Source: Sabellastarte sp. h YS-2021 (lineage: Eukaryota > Annelida > Polychaeta > Sabellida > Sabellidae). From it: a stretch of DNA of 64,000 nucleotides. The stretch is taken from the NCBI GenBank assembly GCA_964017235.1, contig OZ024935.1:88441052-88505051 (forward strand). The letters run 5' to 3'. Position 1 is the stretch's first letter. The number at the start of each line of letters is the position of its first letter. The translations under genes and the position numbers were made by a program. The notes under the pieces were generated by a model that was not told where the DNA came from, searched no databases, and saw only the letters and a program-made list of their open reading frames with translations. This document shows, piece by piece, positions 1 through 11,575 of the stretch.

Positions 1-1800
1 TAATAGTTTCTGAATTTTCTTAGCATGTCCCACAAAGGGTAAGCTTCTGTGACAGTAGTGGCATGGCTGCCTTATCTGACATAATGCAGGGACAACTGGG
101 ATCTTTCATTAGTCCATGGAAGGTCATTCATAACAAAGGTATACTTTGGACATCTTTCATTTTATATTATCCATTTTGATGTAAACAAATATTATCACAT
201 TTCACATATAATTGTTATAGTTTGTATCTTGATTTCAACATAGTTTTTATTTTTACATATTTATTTTCTTGTGAGATAGATATTTCAATACACATTGTAA
301 CTCATTATTAACACCTTGAAATAACTTATATTGAATTGGCTTGTTTACTGTTCCAAGATGAAGTTTGCATTTGATAAAAGGAGAAATGAAAGGCATTTTT
401 ATGTTATTGGAATTTCTATATATCTGAAGTATTCAAGTAACCATTTTGAGTTTAGAAACCTAAATATATCAATTTCCAATCGAAATTTTAAAAGCCAAAC
501 TAACAGAGCCTAAGACATTATTGTCTCTATAGCTCAGATTGTTCTGCCCCCATGAGCAGTGTACTAGATACAATTATAATTCTGTTGTCTGGCTTACAGC
601 AATGCAATTGGTTGAATTGGTATTGTCCATGTGGTATGATTCAACATTTATTGTCTGCTAGTGATACTTTACTAAGCATAGAAAGCTAGTTAGCAAGATA
701 TGTGCATTCCACCATTTTTATCATTGTAAGTTCAGAAATGCTAGTGACAATGTGTTCAATATAAATCAACCAATATAAATGTTATCATATATATCACAGC
801 TGCATAAACAAAGGTAATAAAATATTTAACAATACTTTCCAGCCTTTATTCAGTGAATTCCACTGAATTTAAAGTTGCCCATATTCTTAAAGATTTGCCA
901 AGATGATTGTAGGACCCTTTACAGTGTGTCACCTGGGCATAAATTTTAAAAGCCAACAGGATTCAAGACAGAAATGGCTGTTTCCCTGAAAATCAGTATG
1001 AATTTTTCCTAGATAATTTATGTTGTGAGCAAAGACATCAAATTTATGTGAGTTAACAATTAAAATCACTAGAAGTGAGTAAAACAGTTGTCCATACATA
1101 CATATCTTAGAGGCAAACTTGAGATCTCTCCAATCGTAAGTGCTAGCCCAACTTAGGATCATAAGTTTGGCTGCCAATCTAAACATTGGCCAGCTAATAT
1201 TAAGATGGGCTGGCTGTGTCCCAGCCCATCTTAAGATGGCTAAATTTTAATGTCAAATTTTTGTAGTATCTGTATATACATTTTGAAAAAATAACTGTAA
1301 GAAAAGTTCACAGTGAATATCTCATATATATATTTCTTTGTCTGTCAGGAATATTATGCATGTAGTATTTAATATATGCAACCCATTTACAACCATTTTA
1401 CCAACTATGCAGAACTAGATTAGACATTAGAATTAAATTGTGGTAAAGTCGGACATGAAAACCATTAGAAATGTTGAATGTATGACACTTTTTGTGTATA
1501 TGTAATTAATACACAGCACACGAGTAAATATAACAAAATATGAATGTGTTCACTCCCAATTTACAATCTTGTAAGGAAGAATATGTACAAGATTAAAGGT
1601 AAACAAAGTATATGTAAGGTTTATATACATAAGCTATTGTTCTGTCCAAAACTGACTGATCAGGCTTACAAAGATTAATTACAATAAACTAATCACCTGT
1701 AAAGACAGTAGCAAATCAACATGAAAAGAATGGTTTCCTATTAACATGGCCTGTGATGATTAGTTAGTGATTAGTTAACTGGATTAACTCAGGTCTTCAC
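1..1800. other. AT-rich stretch without recognisable gene
   Basis: I see no open frame longer than about 85 codons, no protein similarity and no convincing splice-site chain. The sequence is AT-rich and non-repetitive within the window apart from one hairpin near 1.2 kb. It could be intergenic or intronic. Confidence 0.5.
1201..1233. repeat. Perfect 13-bp inverted repeat (hairpin)
   Basis: TAAGATGGGCTGG is followed after a 7-nt loop by its exact reverse complement. It stands alone in AT-rich DNA with no T-run or gene next to it, so it may be the remnant of a small foldback element rather than a functional RNA hairpin. Confidence 0.6.
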
Positions 1801-2057
1801 TAGTGGATCCAGAGGGGGGGAGGGGGTTCAGGGGGTTCGGACCCCCTGCCCCACCCTTGAAAAATAATGTAAAGGGGTTCAACCCAAAGTACAAAAATAC
1901 AGATTAAATCTGGAGAGTGGTGTTAAATTTATAGGGAAGTCACTATATTTTTACCAAAAATTATTTTTTTTCCTGGGGGTATGCCCCCCGACCCCCTAGT
2001 TATGGTATGTCTGATGTGAACCCCCACCTTACTTAAAAGCTGGATTCACCCCTGGGT
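1801..2057. repeat. Unclassified interspersed repeat with C/G-run blocks
   Basis: A block begins TGGATCCAGAGGGGG and ends TGGATTCACCCCTGG, with internal stretches such as GGTTCGGACCCCCTG and CCCCCCGACCCCCTAG. The ends are imperfect inverted relatives. Its base composition differs sharply from the AT-rich flanks. It looks like a short non-autonomous transposon, but I cannot define a target duplication. Confidence 0.35.
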
Positions 2058-2270
2058 CTTGTACTGCTTTGGAATAATCTCGTTTCAGTAAGAATCCATG
2101 TGTTTATGTTGATTGTTTACTGTCTTCACATTTAAGCTTTACTGGCCTCTATCGAGGCCAATCAGTACATGACAGAATAATAGAGGGGGTAAAAGTGATC
2201 AAATAATGAAAAGAAGTAGTACATATATTAGAGCCTAACCTTACAATACAAGATTTTACATTTATTTTGA

Positions 2271-2537
2271 TTGATATTACTCACACGGGAAAATCGCCTA
2301 TCAATTTCCTTATCTAAACCAAATAAATGCTCAGGGTTGCGCAGTTATGCTGTAGCTGCTCCCACAGAGTGGAACAAACTCCCTCAAGCCATTAGAACCT
2401 CTGGAAGTATCATTGGTTTCAGAAAACAGTTGAAACAGGTTAGCCTATCCTCTACCATAGCCTATCTCCCCAATCAGATGCTAATATGGCCACTGGCCTC
2501 CTTTTGGATCTGGGGCCGGTTTCATGAACAGACTTAA
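2271..2537 (+). pseudogene. LINE reverse-transcriptase ORF, C-terminal remnant
   Basis: The translated stretch contains YAVAAPTEWNKLPQAIR followed by a GFRKQLK-type segment. This is the conserved C-terminal tail of non-LTR retrotransposon ORF2 proteins (pattern AAPxxWNxLPxxIRxxxSIxxFKxxLK) seen in CR1/Jockey-like clades. Nothing of the catalytic RT core is left upstream, so it is a 5'-truncated dead copy. The match is to a short but distinctive motif; the clade is not determined. Confidence 0.65.
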
Positions 2538-2960
2538 GCCTTGAGTCAGACTCAAAAGTTGAGACTTTGTCTCAAATTTTGGAAATATTTTGCTGAGTCT
2601 GTGGACTCAGACTCAATGCATTTCACAAACAGGCTCAACTTGAGACCTGGCTCAGTCACAGGCTCAAATTTGAGCCCACCAAGGAGGTGTCTCAAATCTG
2701 AGTCCAAGCTTTGATGCCAAAAAACACATACATAAAGCGATACAATTTGTTCCAAAATGAAATTGATAAATCTTGAAATCTTCTATTTTTATTTTATTTT
2801 GTAATTACAGCCACATATTCAATGTTTACTAATAACAAAAGTCAATAGACTTGACATGCTTTATAGGCTATTATCAAGTGACAGGCCTCAAGGGTGGACT
2901 CAAAGCCAGACTCAACCTCAGTTGAGTCTCAATCTTATGGATCACTTAGAATAATACAGT
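2513..2960. repeat. Repeat related to the GGGCCGG-TIR element at 24 kb
   Basis: The left edge, GGGCCGGTTTCATGAACAGACTTAAG in degenerate form, resembles the terminal repeat of the element at 24005-26418. Inside, ACTCAA and TTGAGTC words alternate on both strands, giving many short inverted repeats. The right edge is unclear. Confidence 0.35.
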
Positions 2961-3354
2961 ATGATATAATTTCTTTGTATTATGAGTGTTAAAGATATTT
3001 AAAATGATAATAATCATGAAATATAACTTTATAAGCTAAAAATAAGCCAACTAAATATATGAAATGAGATTAACAAGAGGAGAGTGCCCGTGAACGGGCA
3101 CTGTGTCAGCTGACTGAGTGTTTTTTGATTTGTGAAAGTGATAATGAGAGGAAAACATAATTATCAGGGAAAGTGCTGTACAGAAGTACAGTAAATGGTA
3201 ATTGAACAGCATGTTCGAAAGAAATTCTGAAGCTGACAGAAGGACAAAAAAGTTCTGCAGTGAAAATGGTATTATGAAGGAAAGTAACAAGGTTACTGTT
3301 TAAGTGTCAAAAGTAGGTTAAAACATATTTAAAGAAATTCTGCAAATGCAATAT

Positions 3355-5240
3355 CCTCGTTTGACCTTGAAGAAGGGGTCCAAGGTCAAATCCAACCACA
3401 CAAAAACATTCCCAGCCAATGATTTCCTATAGGTTGGTTTACCATCCCAAACCTCTGGGACCAATAATAAGCGAGTTATAAGCACTTTTAAGTTTGGCTG
3501 TCCTCATTGGACCTTGAAGGAGGGGTCAAAAGGTTAAATCTGACCACACCAAAAGATTCCCAGTCCATGATTTCCTATAGGATGGTTTACCACCCCAAAT
3601 CTCTAGGACCAATAATAAGTGAGTTATAGGCACTTTAAGTTTTCGCTATCCTTGTTTGACCTTAAAGGAGGGGTCCAAGGTCAAATCCAACCACACCATA
3701 AGATTCCCAGCCCATAATTTCCTCTAGGTTGGTTTAACATCCCAAACCTGTAGGACCAATAATAAGCAAGTTATAAGCAATTTTAAGTTTGGCTATCCTC
3801 AATTGACCTTGAACGCAGGGTCTATGGTCAAATCCGACCACACCAAAAGAATCCCAGCCCATCATTTCCTATATGTTGGTTTTCCATTCCAAACCTCTAG
3901 GACCAATAATAAATGAGTTATAAGCATTTTTAAGTTTGGCTTTCCTCGTTTGACCTTGAAGGAGGGGTCCAAGGTCAAATCGGACCACATCAACAGATTC
4001 CCAGCCCATGATTTCTTATATGTCTGTTTACCAACCCAAACCTCTGGGACCAATAATAAGCAAGTTATAAGCATTTTTAAGTTTGGCTATCCTTGTTTGA
4101 CCTTGAAGGAGGGGGTCAAAGGTCAAATCTGACCACACCAGAAGATTCCCAGCCCATGATTTCCTACAGGTTGGTTTACCATCCCAAACCTCTAGGATCA
4201 ATAATAAGCAAGTTAAACGCCCTTATAAGTTTGGCTATCCTCGTTTGACCTTGAAAGAGAGGCCCAAGGTCAAATCCAACCACACCAGAAGATTCCCAGC
4301 CCATGATTTCCTATATGTTGGTATACCATCCCAAAGCTCTAGGAACAATAATAAGCACTTTTAAGTTTGGCTATCCTCGTTTGACCTTGAAGGATGGGCC
4401 CAAGGTCAAATCCGACCACACCAGAAGATTGCCACATATGATTTCGTATATGTTGGTATACCATCCCAAAGCTCTAGGACCAATAATAAGCGAGTTATAA
4501 GCACTTTTAAGTTTTGCTATCCTCGTTTGACCTTGAAGGATGGGCCCAAGGTCAAATCCTACCACACCAGAAGATTCCCAGCACATGATTTCCTATATGT
4601 TGGTATACCATCCCAAAGCTCTAGGATCAATAATAAGCAAGTTATAAGCACTTTTAAGTTTGGCTATCCTCGTTTGACCTTGAAGGATGGGCCCAAGGTC
4701 AAATTCGAAAAACACCAGAAAATTCCCAGCCCATGAGTTCCTATATGTTGGTATACCATCCCAAAGCTCTAGGATCAATAATAAGCGAGTTATAAGCACT
4801 TTTAAGTTTGGCTATCCTCGTTTGACCTTGAAGGAGAGGTCCAAGGTCAAATCCAACCACACCAGAAGGTTCCCAGCCCATGATTTCCTATATGTTGGTA
4901 TACTATCCCAAAGCTCTAGGACCAATAATAAGTGAGTTAAATGCACTTATAAGTTTGGCTATCCTCGTTTGACCTTGAAGGATGGGCCCAATGTCAAATC
5001 CAACCACAACAGAAGATTCCCCGCCCATGATTTCCTATATGTTGGTATACCCTCCCAAAGCTCTCGGAACAATAATAAGCGAGTTATAAGCACTTTTAAG
5101 TTTGGCTATGCTCGTTTGACCTTGAAGGGGGGGCCCAAGGTCAAATGTGACCACACCAGAAGATTCCCAGCGCATGATTTCCTATATGTTGGTATACCAT
5201 CCCAAACCTCTAGGACAAATAATAAGCGAGTTCAAGGCTT
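3355..5240 (+). repeat. 147-bp satellite, about 13 copies
   Basis: Successive copies of the block beginning TTGACCTTGAAGG are spaced 147, 148, 147, 147 and 147 bp over the first units. Each unit runs through AAGGTCAAATCC, a CACACCAGAAGATTCCC block, GATTTCCTATATGTTGG, and ACCAATAATAAGCGAG. Because 147 is 49 codons, open frames persist through several units on both strands; these frames carry no recognisable domain and are artefacts of the repeat. A single related unit is at about 14460-14600. Confidence 0.9.
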
Positions 5241-5604
5241 AATCTTAGCAAATTTTTTATGAACTTATAATCAATCGCCCGTCAATCGGTCAATTATGGC
5301 ACGATTGATCCCAATATCGACTGACGCCTAGATTCTTCCCTCAGGAATGTGCATACCAAATTTGGTTGACCCACACCCAGTACTTTCTGAGGAAATCTAG
5401 TGAAAAGGAAGTAAATTTTTTTTGGAATTTTTGATAATGTGACCTTGATAAAGGTCAAAGGTCAAATTTATGCCTGTCAAAAAATTTTCCCACGCCTATA
5501 GAAGAACACTGTCAAATATCATTTGGCCTAATAACAAGGGAGATATTCAAGGGAGATGATAATGCGGCGGCGGCGGCTGACTGAAAACCAGGGGTGAAAC
5601 CAAT

Positions 5605-5630
5605 AAGCGTCCCCTTTTCAAGTGACGCTT
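5605..5630 (+). other. Terminal hairpin of satellite-bearing element
   Basis: AAGCGTC and GACGCTT pair perfectly around a 12-nt loop, directly followed by AATTA. Close variants end elements at about 39440, 41395, 43470 and 45624, so this is a conserved terminus rather than a chance palindrome. Confidence 0.65.
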
Positions 5631-5632
5631 AA

Positions 5633-7721
5633 TTATGAGAGAGGGCTACACCCTCCCCTTTCGGATCCGGCCAAATCTGACAAGGTCTCCAACTGTCATA
5701 AGCCGCTATGTCAATCCCCACAGGAACCTCTACCTGTTGGAGGTATTACATCAGCTTATAGACAAAAATGCAGTAGAGCTGGTACAAAATAAAAAATCTA
5801 TAGGGTTTTTCAACCGACTATTTTAGTCCCAAAGCCCAACAACAGATGGAGACCCATACTGGATCTTAGCACACTAAATCTTTTCCTCAAGGCCGAAAAA
5901 TTCAAAATGGAGACACTGTAAACCATCAAGACATCCTTCTGACAAGGGGAGTGGGTTAACTCAATAGATTTCAAGGACGCCTACTTCCATATACCAATAC
6001 AGGAACAGTCCAGGAAATATCTGAGATTTCATGTACAGTAGTCGGACATACCAGTTTAAGATACTGCCATTCGGTTTGTCCACCACTCCCATGGAGTTCA
6101 CTGTAGTAGCAGAGAAGGTGAAACTGATGGCCATACACAAGGATATAAGAATCCACCAGTACCTAGACGACTGGTTGGTGAGAGACAGGTCACAATAAGT
6201 TTGTCTCCAGCATACACAGGATTTAGTGAGAATGTGCCAGGACCTTGGTTGGTTGGTGAATTTGGACAAATCAGAACTGGAACCCACACAGGTTTTCGAC
6301 TTTGTAGGTTACCAGTTCGACCTCAGGTCCGGGCGGGTCCGACCCACACCAGACTGGATTCAGAGCCTTCAAACAAAAATTCAGACACTGCTATCCCTAC
6401 CAGCTTGTCCAGTCTGGCAGTTCATGTCTTTGATAGGTCTGCTAACAGCCACAGAGAAGCAAGTTCATCTAGGTCGACTGCATATGAGATCCACACAGTG
6501 GCATCTCAAAAACAATTGGAGAATTCCGGAATCACTAGAAAAGATCATTCCAATTCTCAGGTCCCTGCACCCACATCTACAATGGTGGCTGGTGGAAAGC
6601 AATGTGCTCCAAGGTCAATTATTACACCCAATAAGACGCATCAAAAGAAGGATGGGACGCTCAAATAAACAAGCACACTGCAAGAGGGACCTGGTCATTT
6701 CCTGAATGCAAACTACATATAAACAATCTGGAACTAAAAGCAGTCTTTCTAGCTTTTAAAGGAGTTCCAAGACCTCGGCTCAAACAAGATAGTCCTTGTA
6801 GCAACTGATAACACTACAGTAGTGTCTTACATAAACAAGGAAGGAGGCATGCGGTCAGGTCCACCGTGTGCCCTACTGTGGAGAATCTTGACCTGGTGTA
6901 CTAGGAAACAAGTGACTCTCAAAGCCTGACACATTCCAGGCCGGCTGAATGTGGTATCAGACAAGCTATCCAGACTAGGCCAGACCATCCAAACAGAGTG
7001 GTCTCTCCTTCCAGAGGTCTTTCAAGCAATATGCAGCTGGTGGCACCGGCCACAGATAGATCTGTTTGCCACGAGGTTCAACAACATGTTTCCTCTGTTT
7101 GTGTCACCTGTACTGGATCCCCTGGCCACAGCAGTGGATGTACTCAGTCTGCCATGGGAGGATCTGGACGCATATGCCTTCCCACCAGTAGCCATACTGG
7201 GCAAAGTGTTGGGAGAAGTTGCAGGACTCCACAAGCAAAAGAATAATTTTGATTGCCCTGGTGTGGCCAAATATGCCTTGGTTATGGGACCTAGTTACCA
7301 TGTCCAGTCAAATTCCATTCAGCCTCCCCAATCCAATCTGCCCAACCTGCTGACACAGCCTTCAATCAGATCCCTCACAGAAATCTGACGAATCTAAATC
7401 TCCATGCATGGCTCCTAGAGCCTCAGCAATCACGGAGCAGGGCTTCACTGAAGCAGTGGTAGCAAGAATTGAGGCGCCACAAAGGGGATCAACCGGATCA
7501 GTCAATGAGCCAAAGTGGGCCATTTTTACAATGTGGTGCCTCACTCATCAGGTTGACTTCAGGGCACCCCCTGTAAAGTCAGTAGCTGACTTCCTATGTA
7601 CCTATTTCAGGACAGGAAGTTACAGCCCAGTACCATTGATGGTTACAGGTCAGCCATTGCTGATAAACTGGGAAATTCACCCATTAATATCACCATAGAT
7701 GAAAACCTCAATCGTCTCCTG
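5633..7721 (+). pseudogene. DIRS-type retrotransposon copy 1: RT, RNase H and start of recombinase, broken
   Basis: The order is reverse transcriptase (YLDD catalytic box at 6160-6171), RNase H and linker (6700-7300; the PWEDLDAYAFPP block typical of DIRS elements) and the start of a tyrosine-recombinase domain (7380-7721). It has stops and frameshifts in the RT, for example a TAG after the FNRLF residues near 5824. The gag region is missing and the recombinase is cut off at 7721, where unrelated element sequence (gag of copy 2) begins. Relative to copy 2 it has a 5-bp insertion and a 1-bp deletion near 7330-7365. It cannot encode an active element. Confidence 0.85.
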
Positions 7722-7735
7722 AAGCAGGAGGGTTA

Positions 7736-8559
7736 TTGAGGGACCAGTTTGTACGCCCCGCAAAGTCACAGTCAAAGTGGTATGATCTATTCACTGACCA
7801 GAAATCTGGTACTGCCACTAGAGACACAGTTACTTCCTGGAGTACTGACGCCTCAAAATTAAACAGCTCATACAGCAGAATAGCCAGAGCTGCAGGCATT
7901 TCCTCAACACCACCTGCCTCCAGACAAATTACACATGACAATCTGAGGAGATGGGAGAAGTCAGCCTGTGAGGCTTCTACTTACAGTAATCAGGTGGCCG
8001 GCTTCAATAGATGCCTCCTAAAAGTTCAAGAGAACATGCAGAGTCAACTCAAGGCCATCAGGACAGATCTCAGCAAGGGAAAGTCTTCACCAAAGTCGTC
8101 TACTGCTGTAACAGTACCTCCAGTACCTCACAGATTTCAACTCCAGTATATCTCAAGCTATGGTAAATATCATGGAGCACTTAAGTGACTTCGTTTCTGT
8201 AACAGTGGCTTGTACAACTCAGGCAAGATGCATACCTCTCACACTTGAGATCTGGAATTAAACCGGACACCTTGGCAGCTTTGCGTACTGCCCCTCTGCA
8301 GATGACCACCTTCTTTCCTGATGAAATTCTCAAGCAGGCAGAGCAGTATATTGCCACTTTTGAGAGCAAGAACCAGCCATTTTCAAGCAAGAAAGGTCAC
8401 TTTCATCTGTATGAACGGACAGAGAAACATTCTGACAACAAGAAACCAGGCCGTCCAGCTTGGAAGAACCTAGGACATCATGGTCAGTGCAAGAGATGCA
8501 GGGGCAAGGCCTCACACTACACTCCACGACCAGCCAAGGGGCAACAGTCATATAAATGA
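7736..8559 (+). pseudogene. DIRS gag-like ORF, frameshifted
   Basis: Two overlapping-frame segments (7736-8188 and 8245-8559) lie immediately upstream of the RT. The first is polar with an Arg/Lys-rich helix-forming middle. The second ends in a basic tail with a CKRC pair and GRPAW/PRPAKGQQ-like residues, as expected for a nucleic-acid-binding structural protein. The frame breaks between 8188 and 8245. Position before RT is the main evidence, since DIRS gag proteins are poorly conserved. The N terminus is probably missing at the 7722 junction. Confidence 0.55.
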
Positions 8560-8945
8560 CAATCAATGTGTAAATATTTCAGTTCAGGGACTGCTGCCAG
8601 GGAGCTCAAAGACTGTAAAACAGGTTCACTTTACTCAGTCTCCCGGTTGTACAAGAAAGACATTAAATACTCAGACACAGGACAGTTTAAGTGTAAGATT
8701 AAATGCTGTAAATCATGTACATTTTGTGAAAGGGCTATCACAAAAGAAAGATGTAAGTCCCGTCATTGTACGAAATTGCAAAGAGAAATTAAAATGTGTG
8801 ATATTGCTTTTTGTGTTGGTCACTTGTCTTTTGTAAAACCTGTACAAAATGCCAGACTTGTTGTTCCCAATCTGTATGTAGGGGTGACACTTCAAAACTT
8901 TGGCAAACCTGGTTGGACCTGGGTGCTGGTACGAAAATAGTTCAA

Positions 8946-10300
8946 ATTATGAGAGAGGGCTACACCCTCCCCTTTCGGATCCGGCCAAATCTGACAAGGT
9001 CTCCAACTGTCATAAGCCGCTATGTCAATCCCCACAGGAACCTCTACCTGTTGGAGGTATTACATCAGCTTATAGACAAAAATGCAGTAGAGCTGGTACA
9101 AAATAAAAAATCTATAGGGTTTTTCAACCGACTATTTTAGTCCCAAAGCCCAACAACAGATGGAGACCCATACTGGATCTTAGCACACTAAATCTTTTCC
9201 TCAAGGCCGAAAATTTCAACATGGAGACACTGTAAACCATCAAGACATCCTTCTGACAAGGGGAGTGGGTTAACTCAATAGATTTCAAGGACGCCTACTT
9301 CCATATACCAATACAGGAACAGTCCAGGAAATATCTGAGATTTCATGTACAGTAGTCGGACATACCAGTTTAAGATACTGCCATTCGGTTTGTCCACCAC
9401 TCCCATGGAGTTCACTGTAGTAGCAGAGAAGGTGAAACTGATGGCCATACACAAGGATATAAGAATCCACCAGTACCTAGACGACTGGTTGGTGAGAGAC
9501 AGGTCACACCAAGTTTGTCTCCAGCATACACAGGATTTAGTGAGAATGTGCCAGGACCTTGGTTGGTTGGTGAATTTGGACAAATCAGAACTGGAACCCA
9601 CACAGGTTTTCGACTTTGTAGGTTACCAGTTCGACCTCAGGTCCGGGCGGGTCCGACCCACGCCAGACTGGATTCAGAGCCTTCAAACAAAAATTCAGAC
9701 ACTGCTATCCCTACCAGCTTGTCCAGTCTGGCAGTTCATGTCTTTGATAGGTCTGCTAACAGCCACAGAGAAGCAAGTTCATCTAGGTTGACTGCATATG
9801 CGATCCACACAGTGGCATCTCAAAAACAATTGGAGAATTCCAGAATCACTAGAAAAGACCATTCCAATTCTCAGGTCCCTGCACCCACACCTACAATGGT
9901 GGCTGGTGGAAAGCAATGTGCTCCAAGGTCAATTGTTACACCCAATAAGACGCATCAAAAGAAGGATGGGGCGCTCACATAAACAAGCACACTGCAAGAG
10001 GGACCTGGTCACTTCCTGAATGCAAACTACATATAAACTATCTGGAACTAAAAGCAGTCTTTCTAGCTTTTAAAAGAGTTCCAAGAACTCGGCTTAAACA
10101 AGATAGACCTTGTAGCAACTGACAACACTACAGTAGTGTCTTACATAAACAAGGAAGGAGGCATGCGGTCAGGTCCACTGTGTGCCCTACTGTGGAGAAT
10201 CTTGACCTGGTGTACTAGGAAACAAGTGACTCTCAAAGCCCGACACATTCCAGGCCGGCTGAATGTGGTATCAGACAAGCTATCCAGACTAGGCCAGACC
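8946..10300 (+). pseudogene. DIRS reverse transcriptase/RNase H, copy 2, broken
   Basis: The RT palm is recognisable from the NSIDFKDAYFHIP block through LPFGLSTTPMEF to YLDD at 9474-9485 and GYQF downstream. RNase H follows, with the VSYINKEGGMRSG segment at about 10136. The same early stop as in copy 1 (TAG after FNRLF, near 9138) and the same TAA and TAG interruptions in the palm show the two copies share disabling changes. A further frame change lies near 9790. No active protein can be made without repair of several lesions. Confidence 0.85.
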
Positions 10301-11575
10301 ATCCAAACAGAGTGGTCTCTCCTTCCAGAGGTCTTTCAAACAATATGCAGCTGGTGGCACCAGCCACAGATAGATCTGTTTGCCACGAGGTTCAACAACA
10401 TGTTTCCTCTGTTTGTGTCACCTGTACTGGATCATCTGGCCACAGCAGTGGATGTACTCAGTCTGCCATGGGAGGATCTGGACGCATATGCCTTCCCACC
10501 AGTAGCCATACTGGGCAAAGTGTTGGGAGAAGTTGCAGGACTCCACAAGCAAAAGAATAATTTTGATTGCCCTGGTGTGGCCAAATATGCCTTGGTTATG
10601 GGACCTAGTTACCATGTCCAGTCAAATTCCATTGAGCCTCCCCAATCTGCCCAACCTGTTGACACAGCCCTTCAATCAGATCCCTCACAGAAATCTGACG
10701 AATCTAAATCTCCATGCATGGCTCCTAGAGCCTCAGCAATCACGGAGCAGGGCTTCACTGAAGCAGTGGTAGCAAGAATTGAGGCGCCACAAAGGGGATC
10801 AACCAGATCAGTCAATGAGCCAAAGTGGGCCACTTTTACAATGTGGTGCCTCACTCATCAGGTTGACTTCAGGGCACCCCCTGTAAAGTCAGTAGCTGAC
10901 TTCCTTATGTACCTATTTCAGGACAGGAAGTTACAGCCCAGTATCATTGATGGTTACAGGTCAGCCATTGCTGATAAACTGGGAAATTCACCCATTAATA
11001 TCAGCAAAGATGAAAACCTCAATCGTCTCCTGGACAGTTTCCACAGAGACAGACCCAAAGGTCAGAGGGGAATCCCCTCCTGGAACCTATCTCTGGTTTA
11101 GCACCAGCTGACAAAGGCTCCCTTTGAACCAATTAAAGAGGCATCTTTGAAACATTTGCCCTTCAAGACAGTTTTTCTCTTAGCCCTTGGGTCGGGCAAG
11201 CATAGAAGTGAGATTCATGCTTGGCAGAACAGAAATATCAGACACCAATCTGACTGGTCAAAGGTGTACCTGTACCCATCACCCAGCTTTTTTCTAAGAA
11301 TCAGCTTTTCAAAGAGGATCCAGACAGTGAGGCCCCTGTAGTTATACCAGCCCTGGCCCCAACTCTGGATAGATCGCTTAAGTCTGACAGGTCCCTGTGT
11401 CTGGTCAGAGCCTTACGCTACTATTTGGACAGGACCTCAGACCTCAGGCAAAATAAGGAGTTAGTCTTTGTCTCCTTCAAGAAAGGTTTCGACAAAAACA
11501 TCTCACTATCTGCTCACGGATCGAGCAGACTGTGATCCTATGTTATGAGCACTCTGATCAAGAAGCCAACACCTT

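Larger units (their letters stand above)
3070..5632 (+). mobile_element. Hairpin-bounded satellite-bearing element, Helitron-like candidate (copy 1)
   Basis: The left end AACAAGAGGAGAGTGCCC carries a perfect 9-bp hairpin (3083-3102, AGTGCCCGT/ACGGGCACT). The body is a 147-bp satellite, followed by a roughly 390-bp tail with a GCGGCGGCGG run (from about 5562) and a terminal hairpin at 5605-5630 (AAGCGTC/GACGCTT) ending CTTAATTA. There is no transposase. Non-autonomous Helitron/Helentron elements of bivalves and flies are known to carry central tandem repeats and a 3' hairpin, which is the basis for the class assignment. It ends exactly where DIRS sequence begins. Confidence 0.45.

Noticed and set aside
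929..1186. 85-codon minus-strand frame
   Set aside because: No conserved motif and no splice context in AT-rich DNA.
3862..5262. Multiple open frames of 60-97 codons with repeated LTLKDGPKVKS-type peptides
   Set aside because: They follow the 147-bp period exactly and occur on both strands; no domain, no splice or start context. They are satellite artefacts.
5961..6289. Minus-strand frames across the DIRS RT
   Set aside because: Antisense of the RT; they recur identically at 9275-9603 because the DIRS copies are duplicated.
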